Notes under the pieces: model-generated
The model's database searches: none
What the model saw: only the letters and a program-made list of their open reading frames with translations
Told to the model about the DNA's origin: nothing
Translations under genes and position numbers: made by a program
Shown here: in pieces, positions 33,382-41,222 of the stretch
How the letters are laid out: the number at the start of each line of letters is the position of its first letter
Position numbering within the stretch: the first letter of the stretch is position 1
Assembly (NCBI RefSeq): GCF_008642315.1
Contig: NZ_CP029192.1
Location: 6,138,001-6,202,000, forward strand
DNA: 64,000 nucleotides
DNA from: Streptomyces venezuelae
Lineage (GTDB): Bacteria > Actinomycetota > Actinomycetes > Streptomycetales > Streptomycetaceae
Reading direction: 5' to 3'

Positions 33382-35976
33382 TTACCGGCCGACGCTCAGC
33401 AGCGCCCTGCCCACCTGCGGGAACGACCCCTTCGGGTGGTCGCGGAAGAGCGGCTCGGTGCCGAAGAGCACGACGTGCGCGCCGCCCGCCGACCCGCTGA
33501 CGACCGAGGCCCGGCCCGCCGCGTCCGCGGGCCCGCCCGAGCCGTCCTCCGTGGCCCGCCAGTGCCCGGAGACCAGGGGGTTGCCGGTGCCGTACTTCTG
33601 CTCCACACGCACCCCGGGCCCGAGGTCGGTGAACCACGACGGCGCGTAGACGAACCCGTGGTCCGGCGCCCCGCCGGTGACCGTGCCGCCCGCGTTGGCC
33701 ACGCGGACCACGCCGTTGGCGTCGCCGTTGCCCTGGACCGCCTTGACGGCGAGCAGCCCGGCGTCGGCGTTGAGCGCGGCACCGGCCCCGCCCCGGCCGA
33801 CCAGGCCGCCGCCCCCGGCGAGGAACCGGTCGAGCCCGGCCCTGGCCGCCGTGTTCAGCTTGCTCCGGTCGAGCCCGGCCGACACGAAGAGCGCGTCCGC
33901 CGTCTTCCAGTCGAAGCCCGAGTTGAGCACCGCGGTCGACACGGGCACCACGTCGAAGTTCATCTCCCGCAACGCGAACAGCTCGCCCGGCGTGACGGCC
34001 GCGGCGACCCGCGTCCGGTCCAGGACCGCGCCGCCCTTCGCCTTCGTGGCGTCGAACGCGACGTCGTACTCCTTCGCGGCGACGGCCGCGGCGCGGCGCG
34101 CGGACGACGGCACGACGGCGCTCCCGTCACGGTCACGACGTACGGAAACCCCCTTCTCCAGAAGGGAGTTCAGCGCGGCGATCTCCCGCGGATCGTCGAG
34201 GCGCAGCCGCAGATCGCCGTGCGGCGCCACGTACCCGACGCGGGACGCGGCCCCCACCGTACGACCGTGCACGCCACGCAGGTCCCCGCGCTCCACGGAG
34301 TCCACGCTCGCGCCCCACAGCCGTCCGAGGCTCCACCCAGAGATGTCGTACATCGTCGACACCTTGTCGCTGATGTCCCGCCCGTCGGCCAGCATCACAT
34401 TGGCCAGACCCCGCTTCGGCTGGTGCATGTCGACGACGTACGAGCCCTTCGGGTACGTCCGCCCGCCGAGCCGGAAGCCGTGCCCGGCCCGCTGCACGCG
34501 CACGTCGTTGGCGACCAGATGGTCCACGAGCCGCGCCGCGGCCGTCGCCGAACGCTGCCGGCCACCACCCTGATGTCCACCGCCCGCCGGAATCACGTAC
34601 GCGCGGGGGAACGTGGTCGTGTACACGTCCTCGGGGCCGATGCCCGGCACCCCCGGCACGGTCTCCTCCGAGACGGGCACCTGCTCGGCGCCGGTCGCGC
34701 CCCGCCGGAAGACCTCGATCTGGTCGGCGATCACGGTGGTGCGGTGGCGGTCGGTGTAGTCGAGGGTGGCGCGCATCGCGGCGCCCGCGATGTCCACGTT
34801 GATGGCGGCCCTGCGGCGCAGCTCGGCCGTCGGCTGCGACTCGTACTCCGCGTTGTTCACCTGCATCGGGAACTCGATGGTGTGCGTCGCGACCGCGCCG
34901 TGGAACGGCATGTACTGCGGTGTGAAGATCGGCGGCCAGTCGTCCCAGCCCTCCTGCTGGTCGCGGAAGGGGATGACGGGCGGTCGCACGCCGTCCTTCT
35001 CCTCCGTGTGGCCGAGCCCCTTGATGGCGGCCTCCATGCCGAGGGCGTTGGCGTAGGAGTTCTTGAGGAACAGGTCGTACTCGTAGTTCTCGCCGTGCGG
35101 GGGAGTGGTCGGCTCGATCAGCGTGCCGTTGACGTACCCGTGCAGATCGATCATGACCGCGGGCTGCTTGTCGACGGCGATCCGCCGCACCGCGCGGGCC
35201 TCGGGCTGCGAGGCGGTGATGAAGTCGCGGTTCAGGTCGAAGCCGTTGGCGTTGGCGCGGGTGCCCGCTATGCGGCCGTCGGGGTTGGTGGTGATGTTGA
35301 AGTAGAGCCGGTTGCGGGCGAGGAGGTCCCGGCTCCCCTTGTCCTTCGCCTTCGCGAGCTTCTCTATGAGCTTCAGGGCCGCGTCCGTGCCCTCCCACTC
35401 GTTGCCGTGGATGTTGTTGTTGATGAAGACGGGCGTCTTGTACGAGGACTTGATCGCCCGGTCCTTCGCGGCTCCTGCCGGGTCGTTCTCCATCCGCTCC
35501 CGCATCCGCGTCTGCCGGGCCGTCTCGCGCGCGGACTCGGGCGCGGTGACGGTCACGAGGTAGAGCTGGTGTCCGCCCGCCGAACGGCCCGCGATCTCCA
35601 CGCTCACGCGGTCGCCGAGGCGCTGCAGGGCGTTCAGCTTCGGGGCTATGCCGTGGTACGGCGTCAGCCCCAGCTTTATCGACTTGTCGGCCGGGTTCAC
35701 CGGGGGGAGTTCGAGCTCGCGCTCGCGCGGATACCCGCGGCCCCGGTCGCTCCCTGGTCTCCGCGTGACGGACGACGCATCCCCGAGGGCACGTTCGGCG
35801 GCGGCTCCCGGAGCCGTGGCGGCCCGGTCGGCGCCGAGCGGCGAACCCTCGCGGGTGACCGGACGCGGCGTCGGGTCGGCGGTCGCGCTGCCCGGCGCGA
35901 GAGCGGTGAGGACCAGCGCGCCCACCGCGGCGGTCACGGTGAGCGGAACGGGTCTGAATGGCCGGGATATACCCAT
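33382..35976 (-). CDS. Secreted M14 zinc carboxypeptidase
   Basis: An 864-residue exported metallopeptidase. It has a signal peptide (cleavage near ATA-D at about residue 34), a propeptide and a peptidase M14 domain with zinc ligands His190 and Glu193 (NIHGNEWEG) and His279 (IDLHGYVNG). The catalytic Glu is about 368 (THTIEFPM). About 450 residues of C-terminal domain follow, ending with a GATase1-like or beta-rich module (GGGLVGRGGAG). It would trim C-terminal residues from extracellular peptides. GGAGG lies 5 nt before the ATG at 35976. The gene is monocistronic. Confidence 0.92.
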   Translation of the reverse strand: MGISRPFRPVPLTVTAAVGALVLTALAPGSATADPTPRPVTREGSPLGADRAATAPGAAAERALGDASSVTRRPGSDRGRGYPRERELELPPVNPADKSIKLGLTPYHGIAPKLNALQRLGDRVSVEIAGRSAGGHQLYLVTVTAPESARETARQTRMRERMENDPAGAAKDRAIKSSYKTPVFINNNIHGNEWEGTDAALKLIEKLAKAKDKGSRDLLARNRLYFNITTNPDGRIAGTRANANGFDLNRDFITASQPEARAVRRIAVDKQPAVMIDLHGYVNGTLIEPTTPPHGENYEYDLFLKNSYANALGMEAAIKGLGHTEEKDGVRPPVIPFRDQQEGWDDWPPIFTPQYMPFHGAVATHTIEFPMQVNNAEYESQPTAELRRRAAINVDIAGAAMRATLDYTDRHRTTVIADQIEVFRRGATGAEQVPVSEETVPGVPGIGPEDVYTTTFPRAYVIPAGGGHQGGGRQRSATAAARLVDHLVANDVRVQRAGHGFRLGGRTYPKGSYVVDMHQPKRGLANVMLADGRDISDKVSTMYDISGWSLGRLWGASVDSVERGDLRGVHGRTVGAASRVGYVAPHGDLRLRLDDPREIAALNSLLEKGVSVRRDRDGSAVVPSSARRAAAVAAKEYDVAFDATKAKGGAVLDRTRVAAAVTPGELFALREMNFDVVPVSTAVLNSGFDWKTADALFVSAGLDRSKLNTAARAGLDRFLAGGGGLVGRGGAGAALNADAGLLAVKAVQGNGDANGVVRVANAGGTVTGGAPDHGFVYAPSWFTDLGPGVRVEQKYGTGNPLVSGHWRATEDGSGGPADAAGRASVVSGSAGGAHVVLFGTEPLFRDHPKGSFPQVGRALLSVGR

Positions 35977-36064
35977 ACGCACCTCCGGAAGATCGGTACG
36001 AGAGGTCTACCGGTTCAACTCACTGTCAACAAGAGGGCGTTACTGATGGGCCTTGACCTGCGGC

Positions 36065-36070
36065 TAAGGT
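36065..36070 (+). promoter_or_regulatory. -10 element for a leaderless transcript
   Basis: TAAGGT ends 7 nt before the ATG at 36078, with TACTGA 18 bp upstream as a possible -35. No Shine-Dalgarno is present, so the mRNA probably begins at the start codon. Confidence 0.45.
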
Positions 36071-36077
36071 GTGCCGC

Positions 36078-36872
36078 ATGCGCGATCTGGGTGTGGGCTT
36101 CGGCTACTTGTTGAAGGGGCAGCGCTGGGTCGCCCAGCACGGCAGGCAGTACGGATGGGGGCTGCTGCCCGGCCTCGTCACGCTCGTCCTCTACGCGGCG
36201 GCGCTCGTCTCGCTCGCCCTGTGGGGCGGCGACCTCGTCGGCTGGGCCACGCCGTTCGCCGACGACTGGTCCTCGCCCTGGCAGGGCGCCTTCCGCGGCT
36301 TCCTGACGGCGCTCCTCTTCGCCCTCGCCCTGCTGCTGTCCGTCCTCACCTTCACCGCGGTGACGCTGCTCATCGGCGAACCGTTCTACGAGTCGCTGTC
36401 CGAACAGGTCGACATCTCCGAGTGCGGCCACGCCCCCGAATCGGGTCTGCCGCTCTGGCGCGACCTGTGGATCTCCGCGCGGGACAGCCTGCGCATCGTG
36501 GTGCGCGCGCTCATCTGGGGCGTCCTGCTCTTCGCCCTCGGCTTCATCCCCGTCGTCGGCCAGACGGTCGTCCCGGTGATCGGCTTCTGCGTCACCGGCT
36601 TCTTCCTGGTCGAGGAGCTCACGGCGGTCGCCCTGCAGCGCCGGGGCGTGGAACTGCGGGAGCGGCTCGCCATGTTGCGCTCCCGCAAGACTCTCGCCTG
36701 GGGCTTCGGGACGCCGCTCGCCGTCGCCTTCCTGGTGCCGTTCGTCGCGGTGTTCCTGATGCCGGGCGCGGTCGCGGGGGCGACGCTGATGGCGCGGGAT
36801 CTGATGGGCGAGAACGATGAGGGCACCGGGAACGACGACGGCTCACGTGCCGCCGTGGCCGGCAGTGCCTAG
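36078..36872 (+). CDS. EI24/CysZ-like membrane protein
   Basis: A 264-residue membrane protein with about five hydrophobic segments. It matches the EI24 domain family (Etoposide-induced 2.4/CysZ), with GLLPGLVTLVLYAA near the N-terminus, EPFYESLSEQVD in the middle and a C-terminal FGTPLAVAFLVPFVAVFLMPGAVAGATLMARDL. CysZ imports sulfate in enterobacteria. In actinobacteria the function is not established. An acidic tail ends the protein. The neighbours give no functional clue. Confidence 0.85.
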   Translation: MRDLGVGFGYLLKGQRWVAQHGRQYGWGLLPGLVTLVLYAAALVSLALWGGDLVGWATPFADDWSSPWQGAFRGFLTALLFALALLLSVLTFTAVTLLIGEPFYESLSEQVDISECGHAPESGLPLWRDLWISARDSLRIVVRALIWGVLLFALGFIPVVGQTVVPVIGFCVTGFFLVEELTAVALQRRGVELRERLAMLRSRKTLAWGFGTPLAVAFLVPFVAVFLMPGAVAGATLMARDLMGENDEGTGNDDGSRAAVAGSA

Positions 36873-36886
36873 GACGATGCGGCTGC

Positions 36887-38143
36887 TCAGGACGATGCGG
36901 CGACGCGGAGGATGCCCCGCACCTGGTCGATGATGTCGAGCCGGTTCCGCACGAACTCGGGATCGGTGACATCACCCGTCGCCGGATCGGTGTTCCCCGC
37001 GCCGAACTGCAGCACCGGCGTGTGGACATGGCCGCCGGGCAGCCGGTCGTGCAGGCCGAGCCGGTCGCGCAGCAGGGTTGCGCGGTAGGCGATCTCGTTG
37101 GACAGGTAGTCCCCGCCGCCGCCCGCACGGGCCGTCGACCCCTCGGTGGGTCCGTCCGGCCGGACCACGGGCTCGCCGCCGCCCGCCGGTATCTCGGTCA
37201 CCGACGTGTTGTCGTACACGGGGAAGCGCCCGGTCTTCGCGGCCACGATCTCCTTGTACGGGAGGGTCGTCGACGTCCACTGGGGCTGGGAGCCGGGATC
37301 GCTCACCGGCACGGTCCCGGTCCGCGACAGGTTCTCGTTGTCGCCGAAGCCGCCGCGCCAGGCGCCGTTGGTCCGCTCGACGTCGAACCGGCCGACGCGG
37401 CCCTGGCTGATCGTGGTGAAGAGGTCGACCCGGGGCAGGTACGGGCGCAGCGCCCGCTCCACGGCACCGTCGGCGAAGTCGTCCCACCGGACGGGGAAGA
37501 CGACGGCCTCGACGCGGGCGGGCCCGTCGGCGGTCCGGATCGTCGTGCCGTCGAGGGCGAGGGCGGCGGCGCCGGACGGATTGCTGATGCGGACGTCGCG
37601 GTCGAGGGTGAAGGGGTCGAACCCGGTGACGAGGATGCGCTTGACGTGCCCGTGCCCGTGTCCGCGTTTGCCGGGCCGGAGGTCGACGGAGTCCTGCCCG
37701 CGTGACGACCGCTCCAAGGCACCCATGAGCCGTTCCCGGGCGCTCGGGGTGAGGGCGAAACGATCCGGCTTCCACTGCCGCAGTTCGCGCGTCATCCCGA
37801 GCCGGGCCCAGTAGAGGGGCCGATCGTCGTCGGCGCTGATGCCGCTGCTGCCGTTCTGCTGCTTGCCCTGGGCCCGGTCGACGGCGCGCCGCCACAGAGA
37901 CCGACCTTCGCGTACGACGAGGCGCCGCGCGTGGTCGTAGGAGCGGGCGTTCTTCAGGGCCTCGGTGAACTCCGGTGCCACGGAGTCGAATCCGCTCTTC
38001 CGTAGGATCTCCTGCGGGGCGGCGCGGTCGAGGCGGGCCTCCTCGGCGGTGGGGGCGGCGGTGCGTCCGGCGGGGGCGGACGCCGGGACACCGAGCCCGG
38101 CGAGCAGGGCGGCGACGCCGAGGGCGCCAAGTCGTGAGAGCAC
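36887..38143 (-). CDS. Secreted pyroglutamyl-peptidase-like (C15 fold) protein with Cys-to-Ser change
   Basis: A 418-residue exported protein. A signal peptide (GALGVAALLAGLGVPASA) and about 140 residues of helical N-terminal region precede a C15-type domain beginning VKRILVTGFDPF (about 167-178). The catalytic Glu lies in DVERTN (about 256) and the His in GHVHTP (about 374). At the place of the nucleophile the sequence is GGDYLSNEIAYR, with Ser348 instead of the usual Cys (family pattern YLCN). The enzyme may be inactive or use Ser. The GTG at 38143 follows GGAAGGA. Two insertions enlarge the family core. Confidence 0.78.
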   Translation of the reverse strand: MLSRLGALGVAALLAGLGVPASAPAGRTAAPTAEEARLDRAAPQEILRKSGFDSVAPEFTEALKNARSYDHARRLVVREGRSLWRRAVDRAQGKQQNGSSGISADDDRPLYWARLGMTRELRQWKPDRFALTPSARERLMGALERSSRGQDSVDLRPGKRGHGHGHVKRILVTGFDPFTLDRDVRISNPSGAAALALDGTTIRTADGPARVEAVVFPVRWDDFADGAVERALRPYLPRVDLFTTISQGRVGRFDVERTNGAWRGGFGDNENLSRTGTVPVSDPGSQPQWTSTTLPYKEIVAAKTGRFPVYDNTSVTEIPAGGGEPVVRPDGPTEGSTARAGGGGDYLSNEIAYRATLLRDRLGLHDRLPGGHVHTPVLQFGAGNTDPATGDVTDPEFVRNRLDIIDQVRGILRVAASS

Positions 38144-38202
38144 GCGAGTCCTTCCGTGAGGGGTGAGGTGGCGGAAGTATCGCGGGGCGGAAGGGGTGAG
38201 CG

Positions 38203-38442
38203 CTACGGCGCGTCGCGCAGGCTCCGGGTGCGGGCGGCGACCCCGAGCAGCGCACAGCCGACGGCTCCGACGGCGAGATCCACCCAGGCCGGCGCGCCCG
38301 CCTCCCGCAGCAGGGCGGAGACGCCGAACGAGGTGTCCCACCCGGCCTCCGTGATGGCGGAGCCGAACCCCTGCACGAGCAGGACGGCCCCGAAGAGGGC
38401 GAGGAGCCCGGCGGAGGACTTCTTGGTCTGCGTTGTGGTCAC
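38203..38442 (-). CDS. Small two-helix membrane protein under TetR control
   Basis: A 79-residue protein with two predicted transmembrane helices (AGLLALFGAVLLVQGFGSAI and AWVDLAVGAVGCALLGVAAR) joined by an Ala/Gly-rich loop. I do not recognise the family. It is divergent from a TetR gene, and two matching operators lie in the 105-bp gap between their starts, so it is the likely main target. The GTG at 38442 is used; no stronger start is seen. Confidence 0.65.
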   Translation of the reverse strand: MTTTQTKKSSAGLLALFGAVLLVQGFGSAITEAGWDTSFGVSALLREAGAPAWVDLAVGAVGCALLGVAARTRSLRDAP

Positions 38443-38471
38443 GTGAGTTTCCCGTCCCGTTCCAGTGTTTC

Positions 38472-38525
38472 CGATGCGGTCGCATCAGATAATGCACGCA
38501 CCTCCGATACGATGCAACCGCATCG
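38472..38525. promoter_or_regulatory. Two TetR operators in a divergent promoter region
   Basis: Two copies of CGATGC-N4-GCATCR occur, at 38472-38487 (spacer GGTC) and 38510-38525 (spacer AACC), with centres 38 bp apart. Each is a perfect dyad in its arms. They sit between the divergent starts of the small membrane protein and the TetR gene, so binding would repress both. Confidence 0.8.
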
Positions 38526-38547
38526 AAAAGGAAAGGGTGCTCGCCGC

Positions 38548-39144
38548 ATGCCCAAGCAGGTCGACTACGAGGACCGTCGGAGCCGTATCGCCCAAGCGGT
38601 CTGCCGCCTGATCGCGCGCTCCGGCATGGAGGCCGTCAGCCTGCGGGACGTGGCCGCCGAGGCCGGGGTGTCGATGGGCGCGGTGCAGCGCTGTTTCCGC
38701 ACGAAGGACGAGATGCTCCTGTTCGCCCTGGAGGACATCTCGGACCGGATCGGGGACCGCGCGCGAGCCCGCATCGAGGCGTCGGGCACGCCCGAGTCGG
38801 CACTGACACTGCTGGACCGGACCCTGTCGGCGCTGGCCCTGCTGGAGCCGGAGGACAGGACGGAGGCGCAGGTCTGGGGAGCGTTCGTCGCGCAGGCGGC
38901 GGTGAGCGAGGAGTTGGCGGCGGTGCTGCGCGACACGTACGCGAAGCTCCACGACCTCCTGGCCTGGCTGCTCGACTACGGCCGCACGACGGGCGAACTG
39001 CGCCCCGACCTGGACGCCCGATCGCAGGCAAGACTCCTCCTGGCCCTGACGGAGGGCCTGACGTCCCAGGTCCTGGTGGGCCACGAATCGCCGGAGGGCG
39101 CGCGGGAATTGCTGAGGGACTACGCGCAAAACTTGAGACCATAA
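38548..39144 (+). CDS. TetR-family transcriptional regulator
   Basis: A 198-residue regulator. The N-terminal HTH reads IAQAVCRLIARSGMEAVSLRDVAAEAGVSMGAVQRCFRTKDEMLLFAL. The C-terminal ligand domain is all helical with LALTEGLTSQVLVGH. GAAAGG precedes the ATG at 38548. The two dyads just upstream are the probable operators for autoregulation and for repression of the divergent membrane protein. The ligand is unknown. It is followed by the hairpin repeat array. Confidence 0.9.
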   Translation: MPKQVDYEDRRSRIAQAVCRLIARSGMEAVSLRDVAAEAGVSMGAVQRCFRTKDEMLLFALEDISDRIGDRARARIEASGTPESALTLLDRTLSALALLEPEDRTEAQVWGAFVAQAAVSEELAAVLRDTYAKLHDLLAWLLDYGRTTGELRPDLDARSQARLLLALTEGLTSQVLVGHESPEGARELLRDYAQNLRP

Positions 39145-39159
39145 CCCCCAGCAAGCCCC

Positions 39160-39470
39160 CCGCCCCTGCTCCCGCCGAACGGTGACGGGGCAACCCGCCC
39201 CGCCCTCCGCCCTCTCCCCGCCGAACGTCGCGGGGCAACTCGCTCCGCCCCCGGCCCACACCCCCGCCGAACGTCGCGGGGCAACTCGCCCCGCCCCCCG
39301 GCCCCTACTCCCGTCGGATGTCGCGGAGCAACCCCACCCCGCCCCCGCCCCTACTCCCGTCGGACGTCGCGGAGCAACCCCACCCCGCCCCCGCCCCTAC
39401 TCCCGCCGGATGTCGCGGAGCAACTCGTCCCACCCCCGGCCCCTACTCCCGCCGGACGTCGCGGGGTAAA
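39160..39470. repeat. Seven-copy 46-bp tandem repeat with a conserved hairpin
   Basis: Seven units of 46-47 bp begin their hairpin segment at 39169, 39215, 39261, 39308, 39354, 39400 and 39446. Each segment has the form CYCCCG-N8-CG-CGGRG, can fold as a short stem-loop with one bulged C, and is usually followed by CAAC. At the second stem pair, copies 2 and 3 have C-G, copies 4-6 have T-A, and copies 1 and 7 have T-G, all able to pair. Spacers are C-rich (CCCCGCCCCC). The array lies between a TetR gene and a LysE gene. It accounts for nearly all of the 428-bp gap. Plus-strand frames through it are Pro-rich repeats and not genes. Confidence 0.85.
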
Positions 39471-39492
39471 CGGGTGGGCGGGTGGGAGGAAT

Positions 39493-39509
39493 CCGCCGCG
39501 GAGCGGCGG
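39493..39509. other. Short GC hairpin after the repeat array
   Basis: CCGCCGC-GGA-GCGGCGG is a perfect 7-bp stem with a 3-nt loop, 64 bp before the LysE start codon. It may be a weak terminator for the TetR transcript or part of the LysE leader. Confidence 0.45.
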
Positions 39510-39572
39510 GCTCGGCGCTCCTACGGGGCCAAACCAGTTGCCGGGAACCCCCGTTGCCGCGAGGCTCCCCGC

Positions 39573-40205
39573 ATGAGCGCGATCCTGATCGCGGGCCTCC
39601 TGGCCGGCTACGGCATCGCGATGCCCGTGGGCGGCGTAGGAACGTACCTCGTGGCCCTCACCGCCCGCACGACCCTGAAGACCGGCGCCTGCGCCGCACT
39701 CGGCGTGGCAACGGCCGACGGACTCTACGCCCTGGCCGCCGCATGGGGCGGCGCCTCACTCGCGGACACGATCGAGCCGGCCATGACCCCCCTGCGCTGG
39801 GCCTCGGTCCTCGTACTCCTCGCGTTGGCCGCAAGAGGCACGTCGACCGCGGTACGCGAGTACAACGCCCACAACGACGCCACCAGCATCAGCGCCCGCA
39901 CGCCGCCCGGCCCCACCCGCGCCTACGCCGCCCTCCTCGGCCTGACCCTCCTCAACCCCGCCACCGTCGTCTACTTCGCCGCCCTCGTCCTCGGCAGCCC
40001 GGCCACGGAATCGCTGACGCACGCGGAGCGGACGGCGTTCGCCCTCGCCGCCTTCGCGGCGTCCGCGAGCTGGCAACTGCTCCTCGCGGGCGGCGGCGCG
40101 CTGCTGGGCCGCGTCCTGACGAGCCGCAAGGGCCGCCTGGTCACGGCGCTGACGTCGAGCGCGCTGATCACAGGACTCGCGGTCCACCTGCTGGTGAGCG
40201 CCTGA
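39573..40205 (+). CDS. LysE-family amino-acid exporter
   Basis: A 210-residue membrane protein with about six transmembrane helices and the LysE/RhtB pattern: GIAMPVGGVGTYLVALTARTT near the N-terminus and GLTLLNPATVVYFAAL in the middle. These proteins export amino acids or related metabolites. GAGG lies 8 nt before the ATG. The TetR gene and the hairpin array lie upstream on the same strand, so read-through past the array could feed this gene. The substrate is unknown. Confidence 0.87.
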   Translation: MSAILIAGLLAGYGIAMPVGGVGTYLVALTARTTLKTGACAALGVATADGLYALAAAWGGASLADTIEPAMTPLRWASVLVLLALAARGTSTAVREYNAHNDATSISARTPPGPTRAYAALLGLTLLNPATVVYFAALVLGSPATESLTHAERTAFALAAFAASASWQLLLAGGGALLGRVLTSRKGRLVTALTSSALITGLAVHLLVSA

Positions 40206-40234
40206 CGTCCGGGGGCCGGACGGCCGAAGGCGGG

Positions 40235-40302
40235 CCCGTCAGCCGACAACCCCCGTCAGCCGACGAGCCCCGTCAGCCGACGATCCCCGTGAGCCGCCCG
40301 AC
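40235..40302. repeat. 17-bp tandem repeat spanning the 3' end of the phosphotransferase gene
   Basis: Four adjacent 17-bp units start at 40235, 40252, 40269 and 40286. The first three share CCCGTCAGCCGAC; the fourth is diverged (CCCGTGAGCCG). On the minus strand the unit at 40286 and its neighbour encode the last residues LTGIVG and the stop, and the following copies repeat that gene end, each bringing a TGA. It looks like slippage duplication of a gene terminus. Confidence 0.75.
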
Positions 40303-41172
40303 AACGACCTCCGCCGTCCCGGCCATCACCGCGTCCCTCCCCCGGTAGTACGCGAGTTCGTCGAGGGCGATCGAGAGGGCCCAGCCCCGCCCGCGCTCCC
40401 ACATGTCTTCGTCCATGGCCGAACCGAGAGCGGCACGGAAGACCGGGCGGGCCTGCGCGTCCATCAGGTACCACGCGGAGATCAGGTCGACGGCGGGATC
40501 GGCCGTACCCATGCACTCGAAGTCGATGACAGCACCGAGCCGTCCCTCGTGGACCAGTACGTTCCCCGGCTGCAGATCCCCGTGCACCCAGACACCGGGC
40601 CCCTGCCACGGAGCGGCGCGCAGCGCGGCGCCCCACACCTCGGTGACGGCGTCGACGTCGACGACTCCGTGCAGCCCGGCGATGGCCTCGCGCGTGGAGG
40701 CGTCGCGCGCCGCCAGGGGTCCGCCGCGGGAGGCGGCGGGGGCGCCGGTCGCGTCGACCTCGCGGAGGGCGGTGACGAACGCCGCCACGTCCTTGGCGAA
40801 CGACTCCGGTTCCGCGAGCGGCCGCCCCGCGACCGGTGTCTCGCCGTCGCGCCACCGGAAGACGGACCACGGGTACGGATAGCCCTCGCCCGGCCCGCCC
40901 AGGCCGAGCGGCGCCGGTACGGGTACGGGAAGCGCCGCCGCCAGCTCGCGCAGCCACCGGTGCTCCCGCTCGACGTCCTCGGCGGAGCCGGACAGCCGCG
41001 GGAGCCGTACCACCATGTCGGGACCGAGCCGGAACATGGCGTTGGACGTCCCCGCGGAGTCCACGCGCTCCACGGAAAGCCCGGTCCACGCCGGGAACTG
41101 CCCCGCGACCAGCCGCCGCACCAACGCCTCGTCGATGTCGACTTCGTCGGCGTGCATCTTCCCGGTGCCCAT
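40273..41172 (-). CDS. Aminoglycoside phosphotransferase (APH)-family kinase
   Basis: A 299-residue small-molecule kinase. It has a nucleotide-binding N-lobe (SAGTSNAMFRLGPDMVVRLPR), the catalytic HGDLQPGN at 197-204 with Asp199, and the metal-binding VIDFE at 215-219. The family phosphorylates aminoglycosides and macrolides, but also choline, fructosamine or homoserine. Resistance cannot be claimed from sequence alone. GGGGAG precedes the ATG at 41172. The stop lies inside a 17-bp tandem repeat. Confidence 0.87.
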   Translation of the reverse strand: MGTGKMHADEVDIDEALVRRLVAGQFPAWTGLSVERVDSAGTSNAMFRLGPDMVVRLPRLSGSAEDVEREHRWLRELAAALPVPVPAPLGLGGPGEGYPYPWSVFRWRDGETPVAGRPLAEPESFAKDVAAFVTALREVDATGAPAASRGGPLAARDASTREAIAGLHGVVDVDAVTEVWGAALRAAPWQGPGVWVHGDLQPGNVLVHEGRLGAVIDFECMGTADPAVDLISAWYLMDAQARPVFRAALGSAMDEDMWERGRGWALSIALDELAYYRGRDAVMAGTAEVVVGRLTGIVG

Positions 41173-41222
41173 AACTCCCCCTCGTCGATGGCCGTCCGAC
41201 CGTATCCGCTCCGTGGCTGTGC

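Noticed and set aside
39182..39469. Plus-strand 95-codon Pro-rich frame through the 46-bp array
   Set aside because: The unit length (46-47 bp) is not a multiple of three, so the frame shifts between copies and the DNA is better explained as non-coding hairpin repeats.
40273..41172. Calling the APH-family kinase an aminoglycoside-resistance gene
   Set aside because: The kinase motifs are generic for the superfamily and nothing in the context indicates an antibiotic substrate.
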